Shown: positions 35,444 to 44,700 of the stretch, one piece after another
How positions within the stretch are numbered: the first letter of the stretch is position 1
How the letters are laid out: the number at the start of each line of letters is the position of its first letter
Origin: Shimia sp051201625
GTDB taxonomy: Bacteria > Pseudomonadota > Alphaproteobacteria > Rhodobacterales > Rhodobacteraceae
NCBI RefSeq assembly: GCF_051201625.1
Contig: NZ_CP179203.1
Span: 558,001 to 622,000 of the forward strand
Direction: 5' to 3'
Length of the DNA: 64,000 nt
The notes under the pieces: generated by a model
Seen by the model: the letters and a program-made list of their open reading frames with translations, nothing else
Told to the model about the DNA's origin: nothing
Databases searched by the model: none
Program-made: the position numbers and the translations under genes

Positions 35444-35519
35444 AGGGGTATAGCTCAGTTGGTAGAGCGACGGTCTCCAAAACCGTAGGTCCCGGGTTCA
35501 AGCCCTGGTGCCCCTGCCA
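35444..35519 (+). tRNA. tRNA-Trp (anticodon CCA)
   Basis: Acceptor AGGGGTA/TGCCCCT, D arm GCTC/GAGC, anticodon loop CTCCAAA between ACGGT/ACCGT, T arm CCCGG-GTTCAAG-CCCTGG region, encoded CCA at the 3' end (35517-35519). tRNA-Trp upstream of secE-nusG is a common bacterial order, which supports the call. Confidence 0.97.
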
Positions 35520-36292
35520 AGCCCAAATTTTACAAAAGTTAACTTTAATTGGCCTCTTTGGATCGGCGGTCCAGCTTTTTGTGTCGCTCGCATTTCAACG
35601 TCCATCCATGGCTTCAGAGGCTTACTAGATTAATACTGGAAGTGAGTGTCGGTAATAGTTTGCGTCACGCCGGCCGAGTTCTCGTGTTCCAATGGACGCT
35701 AAGCTATGCCAGAATACAATATGACAACGTTCAGTGTTGGGATAAACGCCGTCGTTTTTGGGCAAAGACGGTCCGCTCTTTGCTCATTACGATTAGTGAA
35801 TGTTTCAGTGTGAGTTTGTTAAAGCTTGCATTTTGATGAAAGCTTAACTGACTCCAATGGGTATGTTTTCAACAGGATTGCAGGGATGGTGCAGCCATAA
35901 TGGCGATTGGTTCTAATCCTGCGGTGCAAAAATACAGTATTTCAGAGGATACTCACTTGATTGGGGCAGTTGCAGCAAGAATTTAAACCGCATTTCACAC
36001 TATTTTTTATTACCGACCGACACCACCGCAGCGTTGGGTAAATACCATTTTCATTTTGCGCGCTTTGTCTTGATTTATTTGATGCGAGTACGCGCAAGTT
36101 GGTGCATGCAGCCGGTATATGACTGTCTCTTCTTTACAAACAGCCGTAATACGATGGCTTTCCAAATGGCACAGTACTTACTTCTTTGCAAAGCGACAGC
36201 CGCTGGATTCAAACAATAAGGCACAAACTGCTCTTGAATTTGCTGCAATGCCCCAGTATCAGCGCGTTTGAATAAGACAGAAAAGAAGCGTC
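35520..36292. other. Long gap between tRNA-Trp and secE with a short protein-like frame
   Basis: 773 bases without a normal gene. The frame 35852-35986 (+) is open from TGA 35849-35851 and reads GAAIMAIGSNPAVQKYSISE then DTHLIGAVAARI to TAA; ATG at 35900 would give 28 residues. The text looks like the tail of a real protein, so this may be a gene relic. No family is recognised. No strong secE promoter was found by eye. Confidence 0.35.
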
Positions 36293-36490
36293 ATGGCGAA
36301 AACCAATCCAATCACGTTTATTCAGCAAGTTAGAGCCGAAGTCTCCAAGGTAGTTTGGCCGTCTCGTCGAGAAGTGCTGCTTACGACTGTCATGGTATTT
36401 ATTATGGCGGCGCTTACCGCTGCATTCTTCTCCTTAGTTGATATCCTGATCCGAAGTGGATTGCAGGGTGTTTTGGGCATGTTTGGATAA
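36293..36490 (+). CDS. secE: Preprotein translocase subunit SecE
   Basis: 65 aa, the short one-helix form usual in alphaproteobacteria. TNPITFIQQVRAEVSKVVWP is the amphipathic family motif and LLTTVMVFIMAALTAAFFSL is the membrane helix. It clamps the SecY channel in the inner membrane. Preceded by AGAAAAGAAG and followed by nusG. Confidence 0.97.
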   Translation: MAKTNPITFIQQVRAEVSKVVWPSRREVLLTTVMVFIMAALTAAFFSLVDILIRSGLQGVLGMFG

Positions 36491-36667
36491 ACCAAACCGG
36501 CTTTGCCCCTTGAATTGATTGAACAAGAGCGATAGGGCATCTCCATCTTAGATTAAGGCGTGTGGCGATTCGAGTTGCACGCCGCTTTTGTTCCAGATAA
36601 CTCCGCTTGCGGAGTGACTAATTGGTAATCCGGCGAAGGTGCTGGCAACGATAGGAAAGAAGTTCAC

Positions 36668-37201
36668 ATGGCGAAACGGTGGTATTCGGTTAGCGTGCTG
36701 TCGAACTTCGAAAAGAAGGTCGCTGAACAGATACGTCAGTCGGTTGTTGAACAGGATTTGGAAGACCAAATTGATGAAGTTCTAGTGCCGACTGAAGAAG
36801 TGATTGAAGTTCGTCGTGGTAAAAAAGTGACGACCGAACGGAGGTTCATGCCGGGGTATGTGCTCGTCCATATGGAAATGAGTGACAAAGGCTATCACCT
36901 AGTTAATTCAATTAATCGTGTTACCGGCTTCCTTGGCCCTCAGGGACGACCAATGCCAATGCGTGATGCTGAAGTCCAAGGGATTTTAGGCCGAGTTGAA
37001 GAAGGCGAAGCGGCACCCAAACTGATGATCAGGTTCGACATCGGTGAAAAAGTGAAAGTCAACGATGGGCCCTTTGAAGACTTTGACGGAATGGTTGAAG
37101 AAGTCGACGAAGACAATCAACGCTTGAAAGTTACCGTCTCAATTTTTGGCCGCGAGACTCCAGTTGAACTAGAATACACACAGGTGACAAAGCAAAGCTG
37201 A
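36668..37201 (+). CDS. nusG: Transcription termination/antitermination protein NusG
   Basis: 177 aa. N-terminal NGN domain with WYSVSVLSNFEKKVAEQI and RRFMPGYVLVHMEM; C-terminal KOW domain with GEKVKVNDGPFEDFDGMVEE. Binds RNA polymerase, Rho and ribosomal protein S10, tying transcription to translation. Length is normal. It is separated from secE by 177 bases and from rplK by about 400. Confidence 0.97.
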   Translation: MAKRWYSVSVLSNFEKKVAEQIRQSVVEQDLEDQIDEVLVPTEEVIEVRRGKKVTTERRFMPGYVLVHMEMSDKGYHLVNSINRVTGFLGPQGRPMPMRDAEVQGILGRVEEGEAAPKLMIRFDIGEKVKVNDGPFEDFDGMVEEVDEDNQRLKVTVSIFGRETPVELEYTQVTKQS

Positions 37202-37599
37202 CAGTTGACACTAGCCAGAAAGAGATTTTTGACATCCACGTCTGCGATGCCTTTTCTTTTTATGAAAGCTGCTTGCGGTGTTTATGTAGCCCACCAACCA
37301 TTATCGCAACGTCTGGATTAAATGAGCCACTAGGTTCGGTAAACGGCATCCACTAAAGATTGATTTCTAGGATTGGTGTAGACCCAAGGTACTATCTGGT
37401 TGGCATTTGAAAATTTAGGTCAGTGTCTCTCTTGCCATCCCACGCAACATCCTTTAAGCCCCGCAACGCTGCGGAGAAGTAAATTCCGGCGGCAACAATT
37501 CCCCGTGGGAGGTGCGCGCGCCGCGATGTGCAAACCAGACCACACAACACATAACTCCGAGAGACGCGTCTCGAGGAAGTTGGATTAGGAGAAAACCAA
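37202..37599 (+). promoter_or_regulatory. Leader region of rplK-rplA
   Basis: 398 bases with no gene. Two TTGACA hexamers (37205-37210 and near 37230) lie just after nusG but lack a clear -10 at proper distance. The end contains a GC-rich stretch and the 12-base palindrome GAGACGCGTCTC at 37561-37572 just before the rplK ribosome site. A leader bound by ribosomal protein L1 is expected from related operons; that role is inferred. Confidence 0.4.
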
Positions 37600-38025
37600 A
37601 TGGCCAAGAAGCTTGCTGGTAAGATGAAATTGCAGGTTCCTGCAGGTCAAGCTAACCCGTCACCACCTGTCGGCCCGGCGCTGGGTCAGCGCGGCATCAA
37701 TATTATGGAATTTTGTAAGGCGTTTAACGCCAAGACGCAGGAAATGGAACCGGGAGCACCGTGCCCAACTGTGATCACTTATTTTCAGGATAAGTCCTTC
37801 ACAATGGATATAAAGACGCCCCCTGCGTCGTATTACTTAAAAAAAGCCGCGAAACTGAAATCGGGTGCGAAAACACCGGGCCGTGAAACCGTTGGTTCAG
37901 TGACTCCTGCTCAGGTAAAAGAAATCGCTGAAGCAAAAATGAAAGATCTGAACGCAAACGATATCGAGGCTGCTATGCAAATCGTCCTCGGATCCGCGCG
38001 CTCCATGGGCATTGAGGTGAAGTGA
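37600..38025 (+). CDS. rplK: 50S ribosomal protein L11
   Basis: 141 aa. LQVPAGQANPSPPVGPALGQ is the signature N-terminus; the C-terminal RNA-binding domain ends in IVLGSARSMGIEV. Forms the GTPase-associated stalk base with 23S rRNA. Its stop overlaps the rplA start (TGATG). Confidence 0.98.
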   Translation: MAKKLAGKMKLQVPAGQANPSPPVGPALGQRGINIMEFCKAFNAKTQEMEPGAPCPTVITYFQDKSFTMDIKTPPASYYLKKAAKLKSGAKTPGRETVGSVTPAQVKEIAEAKMKDLNANDIEAAMQIVLGSARSMGIEVK

Positions 38026-38723
38026 TGGCGAAACTAGGAAAGCGCACTGTCGCCGCACGCGCGGCGTTTGCGGGCAAGGACAACCTATCTATCGAAGAAG
38101 CTGTTACCTTGGTAAAAGCCAACGCAACTGCAAAGTTTGACGAGACTGTTGAACTGGCCGTTTGCTTAGGAGTTGACCCGCGCCACGCTGATCAAATGGT
38201 TCGTGGCGTTGTTGGTTTGCCTAATGGGACCGGTAAGACAGTTCGTGTGGCAGTCTTCGCACGTGGCGCGAAAGCTGAGGAAGCTCAGGCCGCTGGAGCA
38301 GATATCGTTGGTGCAGAAGATTTGATGGAAACCGTTCAGGGCGGCACTATCGAATTTGACCGCTGCATTGCAACACCTGACATGATGCCAATTGTTGGCC
38401 GTTTGGGTAAGGTGCTTGGCCCGCGTAACCTGATGCCAAATCCAAAAGTGGGCACAGTTACAATGGACGTAGCCGCCGCTGTCGAGAATGCAAAAGGTGG
38501 CGAGGTTCAGTTCAAGGTAGAGAAGGCTGGCGTAGTTCACGCAGGTGTTGGCAAGGCTTCTTTTGGAGAGGAAAAGCTGGTTGAGAACGTCAAAGCATTT
38601 ATGACGGCAGTGCTAAAAGCCAAGCCTTCCGGTGCCAAGGGATCCTATCTAAAAAAAGTAGCTTTGAGTTCCACAATGGGCCCGGGAGTGACCATTTCCA
38701 TTGACGCGGCTACATCTGAGTAG
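38025..38723 (+). CDS. rplA: 50S ribosomal protein L1
   Basis: 232 aa. Start ATG 38025 overlaps the rplK stop; a GTG three bases earlier is inside rplK and unlikely. LGVDPRHADQMVRGVVGLPN and GRLGKVLGPRNLMPNPKVGT are L1 hallmarks. Binds 23S rRNA at the L1 stalk and, in relatives, its own mRNA leader to repress rplK-rplA. Confidence 0.98.
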   Translation: MAKLGKRTVAARAAFAGKDNLSIEEAVTLVKANATAKFDETVELAVCLGVDPRHADQMVRGVVGLPNGTGKTVRVAVFARGAKAEEAQAAGADIVGAEDLMETVQGGTIEFDRCIATPDMMPIVGRLGKVLGPRNLMPNPKVGTVTMDVAAAVENAKGGEVQFKVEKAGVVHAGVGKASFGEEKLVENVKAFMTAVLKAKPSGAKGSYLKKVALSSTMGPGVTISIDAATSE

Positions 38724-38753
38724 ATTATTTCGGATATGGATAATGGTGTTTTG

Positions 38754-38780
38754 AGGCGCTCCTGTTGGAGCGCCTTTTTT
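38754..38780 (+). terminator. Terminator after rplA
   Basis: AGGCGCTCC, loop TGTT, GGAGCGCCT, then five T. Nine-pair perfect stem, 30 bases after the stop. It separates rplKA from the glycosyltransferase gene. Confidence 0.92.
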
Positions 38781-38864
38781 GTTTAATTTGAATTTACAAT
38801 CAATTGAGGTTTGCAAAAAATATTTTTTATTTTTTTCGTCGAGACTTAGTAATGAGGAAGCAAG

Positions 38865-40085
38865 ATGTCTTGTAAATTACTAATTTACGCGCCAGTACCG
38901 CTGTACCAATCAGCAGGACAGTTTTTTTTAGAAGCGCAGGCGGCGGTGGCTTTGCGGTTGTGGGCCAACAATTTTGCCTCTGTCGATGTAATGATGCCGG
39001 TGATTGACGCTTTGCCACCCGAAGGATGGGTGCCCTACGAAACAGATATGATTTCGCGTGTAACCATACACGCAATTCCTGCAGCTTATACGGCATGGAA
39101 ATTTTTAATGATATATCCAGAGACACGAAGGCAGATTAGTCAGTTGATCGGTTCGGCGGATGTGTTGTGCTTTGCGATCGGTGGACTAATTGGTGATTGG
39201 GGAGCTGTGGCCGGGTTCGAGGCGTACAGACAGGGTAAACGTTTTGCAGTTTGGACCGATCGGGTGGAAAGTGCTGTGACGCGACTGACTGCCAATCAGG
39301 GACCTCTGAAAACGCGGATACGTAAACGGCTGACAGCTGGCCCGATGTGGGCATGTGAGAAAGCCGTGATCCGTCGCGCTGGGCTGGGCCTTTTCCATGG
39401 ACGCGATACATTTGAAACTTATGCGAGATTCTCTGAGAAACCTCATGTCGTGCATGATGTGCTACTGGATACTTCGTACCAGGTCACGCCAGAAAGGTTT
39501 TCCGCTAAAAAGATATCCACAACAGTGGATCCGCTTCGAATTATTTATGTGGGTCGGGCCGATATTATGAAAGGGCCTTTCGATTGGATACAGACGCTAA
39601 AAAAACTGGATGAAAGTGGCGTTCCCTTCGATGCGACCTGGCTTGGAGCTGGCCCCGAGTTGGAGGAAATGCGTCAACGGGTTCTTACTCTTGGACTGGC
39701 ATCAAGGGTACGCTTTTCAGGTTTCGTGAATGATCGGGGCTTGATCATGCGGGAAATGGAGTCTGCGCACGTGTTTATGTTTTGTCATAAAACTCCAGAA
39801 AGCCCCAGGTGTCTCATTGAAGCGCTTATGGCAGGTACACCGATTGTTGGATATGACGGTGCTTACGCACGTGATTTGACCGCAAATCATGGTGGTGGTG
39901 AATTTGTTCCGCTTGGAGATACTTTGGCGCTTGGAGAGAAAATTGTACAACTGGCCTCGGACCGCGAAAGTATATTAGAGTTGCAAAATAAGGCATTCAG
40001 ATCGGGGCGACAGTATGATCAAGACAGCGTCTATGAACACCGCAGCAGGCTTTTGTTAGAGGAGTTCGCCTCGAGAGTAGGTTAG
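38865..40085 (+). CDS. Glycosyltransferase, GT4-like, between rplA and rplJ
   Basis: 406 aa cytoplasmic or membrane-peripheral enzyme. The C-terminal half carries the GT-B donor domain: LRIIYVGRADIMKGPFDWI, TWLGAGPELEEM, SRVRFSGFVNDR and the Glu-based motif ESPRCLIEALMAGTPIVGYD. The N-terminal half is less conserved. Sugar and acceptor are unknown; surface polysaccharide is the usual job. The leader is very AT-rich. It has its own position between two ribosomal units, bounded upstream by a strong terminator, so it is probably a separate transcript. Confidence 0.85.
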   Translation: MSCKLLIYAPVPLYQSAGQFFLEAQAAVALRLWANNFASVDVMMPVIDALPPEGWVPYETDMISRVTIHAIPAAYTAWKFLMIYPETRRQISQLIGSADVLCFAIGGLIGDWGAVAGFEAYRQGKRFAVWTDRVESAVTRLTANQGPLKTRIRKRLTAGPMWACEKAVIRRAGLGLFHGRDTFETYARFSEKPHVVHDVLLDTSYQVTPERFSAKKISTTVDPLRIIYVGRADIMKGPFDWIQTLKKLDESGVPFDATWLGAGPELEEMRQRVLTLGLASRVRFSGFVNDRGLIMREMESAHVFMFCHKTPESPRCLIEALMAGTPIVGYDGAYARDLTANHGGGEFVPLGDTLALGEKIVQLASDRESILELQNKAFRSGRQYDQDSVYEHRSRLLLEEFASRVG

Positions 40086-40514
40086 TTTTATCAACTTGTC
40101 GCAACGCAAAGTATTTGCATGCTACCCAGAGCGTTTTGAGGCTTCTAAGGCATGAAAAAAGGTAGTTTGATATGGATTTTGAGCAGCTAACAGCTTTTAA
40201 ATGAAGTGGAACGGATTGGCTTGATGTAAGATGTGAAGCAAACTGTTTAGAGGTCTTGCACTTTTGCACTTGGCAAGCGTCGCCAGCGCCACTAAATAGT
40301 CACGTGATTCACTAGGTTGTACCGATGTGAGTCTTCTGTCCGAGACGAAGGGGGGCACATGCCTTAATTTCCTTTCTGAGATGGGAGATGCGAGAGTTGG
40401 CCCTTTTTTGTATTTTGGGCGTTCTTTGGTCATTCCCAGTTAATGGACTATAGTTGTCCGCCTTTGGCGGATCTAAAAGAGCCGGGAAGAAATTCCCAAT
40501 ATTGGAGTGAAACT
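40086..40514 (+). promoter_or_regulatory. Leader region of rplJ-rplL-rpoBC
   Basis: No gene in these 429 bases. Near the end two small hairpins are visible: TCCGCC-TTT-GGCGGA (40457-40471) and GGGAA-GAAA-TTCCC (40484-40497), just ahead of the ribosome site. Leaders of this operon are usually bound by the L10-L12 complex for feedback control; that function is inferred. Confidence 0.45.
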
Positions 40515-41033
40515 GTGGATAGAGCCCAGAAAGAGAAAGTGGTCGAAGAACTTGGCCAAATCTTTGAAAGCTCTGGCGTTGTAGTGGTTGCCCACTACGC
40601 GGGACTCACGGTTGCGGACATGCAAGACCTTCGCGCGCGTGCGCGCGATGCCGGCGGTGCTGTGCGTGTTGCCAAGAACAAGCTCGCCAAGATCGCCCTC
40701 GAGGGAAAAGAATGCGTGAGCATTGCGGATCTTCTTGATGGTATGACTGTTCTAACCTATTCCGAGGACCCGGTGGCAGCTGCCAAAGTGGCCGAGGACT
40801 TTGCGAAGTCAAACAAGAATTTTGAAATTCTTGGCGGCGCAATGGGCGCGAACACTCTGGACCGCTCCGGCGTAGAAGCCGTGTCGAAAATGCCGTCTCG
40901 CGAGGAGCTTATTGCTTCGATTGCGGGCTGTATTGGGGCACCTGCTTCGAACATCGCTGGCGCAATTGGCGCACCTGCAAGCAACATCGCCAGTATTCTG
41001 TCGACTATCGAAGAGAAGGCAGAAGCTGCGTAA
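40515..41033 (+). CDS. rplJ: 50S ribosomal protein L10
   Basis: 172 aa from GTG 40515, chosen because GGAG lies seven bases upstream and the product begins DRAQKEKVVEEL as in relatives; the upstream in-frame ATG at 40443 lies in the leader. VVVVAHYAGLTVADMQDLRA is the family motif. The C-terminal part has a tandem block, IGAPASNIAGA then IGAPASNIAS, the helix that holds L7/L12 dimers. Confidence 0.97.
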   Translation: MDRAQKEKVVEELGQIFESSGVVVVAHYAGLTVADMQDLRARARDAGGAVRVAKNKLAKIALEGKECVSIADLLDGMTVLTYSEDPVAAAKVAEDFAKSNKNFEILGGAMGANTLDRSGVEAVSKMPSREELIASIAGCIGAPASNIAGAIGAPASNIASILSTIEEKAEAA

Positions 41034-41106
41034 CGCAACCCATGAGACTGCGTACGGACAAGTGTCTGACGTTGGAACACACAAATGAGAACGGAAAGAG
41101 TCTAAA

Positions 41107-41490
41107 ATGGCTGATCTGAAAAAACTGGCAGAAGAGATCGTTGGTCTTACCCTGCTTGAAGCACAAGAACTGAAAAATATCCTTAAAGACGAATACGGTA
41201 TCGAGCCCGCTGCGGGCGGCGCTGTAATGGTCGCGGGTGCAGCTGGTGGTGACGCTGGCGGTGCCGCTGAGGAAGAGCAAACTGAATTCGACGTCATATT
41301 GAAGTCGCATGGAGCTTCGAAAATCAACGTGATTAAAGAAGTACGCGGCATCACTGGACTGGGCCTCAAAGAAGCCAAAGAGCTCGTCGAAGCTGGTGGC
41401 AAGGCTGTCAAAGAAGGTGTCTCGAAGGATGAAGCCGAAGAGATCAAGGGCAAGCTGGAAGCAGCTGGCGCTGAGGTTGAGGTAAAATAG
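41107..41490 (+). CDS. rplL: 50S ribosomal protein L7/L12
   Basis: 127 aa. N-terminal dimer domain (LKKLAEEIVGLTLLEAQELK), Ala/Gly hinge (AAGGDAGGAAEEEQ) and C-terminal factor-binding domain (IKEVRGITGLGLKEAKELVE). Recruits translation GTPases to the stalk. It has AACGGAAAGAG as ribosome site. Confidence 0.98.
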   Translation: MADLKKLAEEIVGLTLLEAQELKNILKDEYGIEPAAGGAVMVAGAAGGDAGGAAEEEQTEFDVILKSHGASKINVIKEVRGITGLGLKEAKELVEAGGKAVKEGVSKDEAEEIKGKLEAAGAEVEVK

Positions 41491-41538
41491 TTCGCTAGGA
41501 ACAGCGCCGTTTATCGGTCTGTTCCGCACGATTATGAA

Positions 41539-41567
41539 GGCTGGGTCTGGCTAGTTCAGGCCCAGCC
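41539..41567 (+). promoter_or_regulatory. Hairpin between rplL and rpoB
   Basis: GGCTGGGTCTG, loop GCTAGTT, CAGGCCCAGCC: eleven pairs including one T-G, no T run after it. In other bacteria this gap carries an attenuator or RNase III site that lowers rpoBC relative to rplJL. Same role is inferred here. Confidence 0.65.
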
Positions 41568-41744
41568 GAACCTGTCTTAGACAGAGCTTCAATGGAAAGC
41601 GTTGTCTCAGGTGAGGTTCGGAACGGGAGGCTGCCTTTGGGAGGGTGGCCGGGAATTGTCCGTGTTCTTACCATCTCGTATGTGTGTGATGCCGAGTACC
41701 CGACGGTTGTCATGCACGGTGAGAAATGAAAGGTGATATCGACC

Positions 41745-44700
41745 ATGGCTCAGTCATTCCTTGGCCAAAAACGTTTGCGCAAATACTATGGCAAAATCCG
41801 CGAAGTGTTGGATATGCCTAACCTGATTGAGGTGCAGAAATCCTCGTATGATCTTTTCCTTAACTCCGGCGAAGAACCCGTTCCGATGGACGGTGAAGGG
41901 ATTAAGGGCGTTTTTCAGTCAGTCTTTCCGATAAAGGATTTTAACGAGACAAGTGTTCTGGAATTCGTATCCTACGAATTGGAAAAGCCCAAGTATGATG
42001 TAGAGGAGTGTCAACAGCGTGACATGACTTACAGTGCGCCCTTGAAGGTCACACTACGGTTAATCGTGTTTGATATCGACGAAGATACTGGCGCCAAGTC
42101 AGTTAAAGACATTAAAGAACAAGACGTCTTCATGGGTGACATGCCGCTGATGACACCGAATGGCACATTTGTGGTTAATGGTACTGAGCGTGTTATTGTG
42201 TCGCAAATGCACCGTAGCCCTGGCGTGTTCTTTGACCACGACAAAGGCAAAACTCACTCTTCCGGAAAGCTCTTGTTCGCGTGCCGTATAATCCCGTACC
42301 GCGGCAGCTGGCTGGACTTTGAGTTTGACGCTAAGGACAACGTATTCGCGCGAATCGATCGGCGTCGCAAACTACCCGTAACGACATTGCTTTACTCGCT
42401 TGGCTTGGATCAAGAAGGTATCATGGACGCTTACTATGACACCGTAAATTACAAGTTGGAAAAGAACAAAGGCTGGGTTACCAAGTTCTTCCCGGAGCGA
42501 GTTCGTGGAACGCGCCCGACGTATGACCTTGTTGATGCAGCAACTGGTGAGATAATTGGTGAAGCAGGAAAAAAAGTGACACCGCGCGCGGTGAAAAAAA
42601 TCATTGATGATGGAAAAATCACCGAGCTGTTGTTGCCGTTTGATTTGATCACTGGAAAATTTGTTGCAAAAGATATCATCAACGAAGAAACCGGCGCGAT
42701 TTATGTCGAAGCTGGAGATGAGCTGACCCTTGAGTACGACAAAGATGGTGATCTCATTGGTGGTTCGGCTAAAGAACTGGTGGATGCTGGCATCACGGAT
42801 ATTCCCGTCCTAGACATCGACAACATCAATGTCGGACCATACATGCGCAACACCATGGCGACCGACAAGAACATGAACAGAGAGACGGCGCTGATGGATA
42901 TCTATCGCGTCATGCGGCCGGGTGAGCCACCCACGGTTGAAGCCGCATCAGCCCTGTTCGATACTTTGTTTTTCGACGGTGAGCGTTACGACCTATCGGC
43001 CGTTGGTCGCGTCAAGATGAACATGCGGCTTGCGCTGGACGCAGAAGACACCATGCGCACTCTACGCAAGGAAGACATTGTATCTTGCATAAAGGCGTTG
43101 GTGGAGCTGCGAGACGGTAGAGGCGATGTAGATGACATCGATCACCTTGGTAACCGTCGCGTTCGGTCAGTCGGTGAGTTGATGGAAAATCAATACCGCG
43201 TAGGTTTGCTGCGTATGGAGCGCGCCATTAAAGAAAGGATGTCCTCCGTCGAAATTGACACGGTTATGCCTCAAGACTTGATCAATGCGAAACCCGCTGC
43301 TGCTGCAGTACGAGAGTTTTTTGGCTCGTCACAACTATCTCAATTCATGGACCAAACTAATCCGTTGTCGGAAGTCACCCACAAACGCCGTCTATCGGCA
43401 CTTGGACCGGGTGGTCTGACGCGCGAACGTGCCGGTTTTGAGGTGCGTGACGTGCATCCGACGCATTATGGTCGAATGTGCCCGATTGAGACGCCAGAGG
43501 GGCCAAATATTGGTCTAATCAATTCATTGGCGACATTTGCTCGCGTTAATAAATACGGGTTTATTGAGACGCCGTATCGAAAGGTCGAAGAAGGTCAGGT
43601 CACTGACGAAGTACACTACATGTCTGCGACCGAAGAAATGCGCCACACTGTGGCACAGGCAAACGCCACGCTTGACGAAGACGGTAAGTTTATTAACGAA
43701 ATGGTAAATACGCGTCAGTCTGGTGATTACACCATGGCACCGGTTAGCGCAGTCGACCTTATCGACGTTTCGCCAAAACAGTTGGTCTCGGTTGCTGCCT
43801 CCCTTATTCCGTTTTTGGAAAATGACGACGCTAACCGCGCTCTGATGGGATCAAACATGCAACGTCAGGCGGTACCTTTGTTGCGCGCTGAGTCGCCGTT
43901 AGTGGGTACTGGCATTGAAGAGAAAGTTGCCATCGACTCCGGTGCTGCAATTCAAGCGCGCCGCGCTGGAATAATCGACCAAGTTGATGCTCAGCGAATA
44001 GTCGTTCGTGCCACATCTGACTTAGAGTTGGGCGATGCTGGTGTTGATATATACCGCCTCCGAAAGTTTCAGCGGTCAAACCAGAACACCTGTATCAACC
44101 AGCGACCGCTGGTGAAGGTTGGTGACACAGTGGCCAAGGGCGAAGTAATTGCAGATGGCCCGTCTACAGATCTTGGTGAGCTAGCGCTTGGTAAGAACGT
44201 GGTCGTCGCATTCATGCCTTGGAATGGATATAATTACGAAGACTCTATATTGATTTCTGAGCGGATCGCTCGCGATGATGTGTTTACGTCGGTGCATATT
44301 GAGGAATTCGAGGTCGCGGCTCGTGACACCAAGCTGGGTCCCGAAGAGATTACCCGTGACATTCCGAATGTTGGTGAAGAGGCTTTGCGTAACCTCGATG
44401 AAGCCGGCATTGTTTACATTGGTGCGGATGTAGAGCCCGGCGATATTCTGGTAGGCAAGATCACGCCAAAGGGCGAAAGTCCGATGACGCCGGAAGAGAA
44501 ATTATTGCGTGCTATCTTCGGTGAGAAAGCCTCTGATGTGCGTGACACTTCGCTACGAGTGAAGCCAGGTGATTTCGGAACCGTTGTAGAGGTACGCGTC
44601 TTCAACCGTCATGGTGTCGAAAAAGACGAACGTGCCTTGCAGATTGAGCGTGAAGAGATCGAACGACTGGCCCGTGACCGGGATGATGAACTTGCCATCT

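Noticed and set aside
37205..37236. Two TTGACA hexamers after nusG as rplK promoters
   Set aside because: No acceptable -10 box 16-18 bases downstream of either one.
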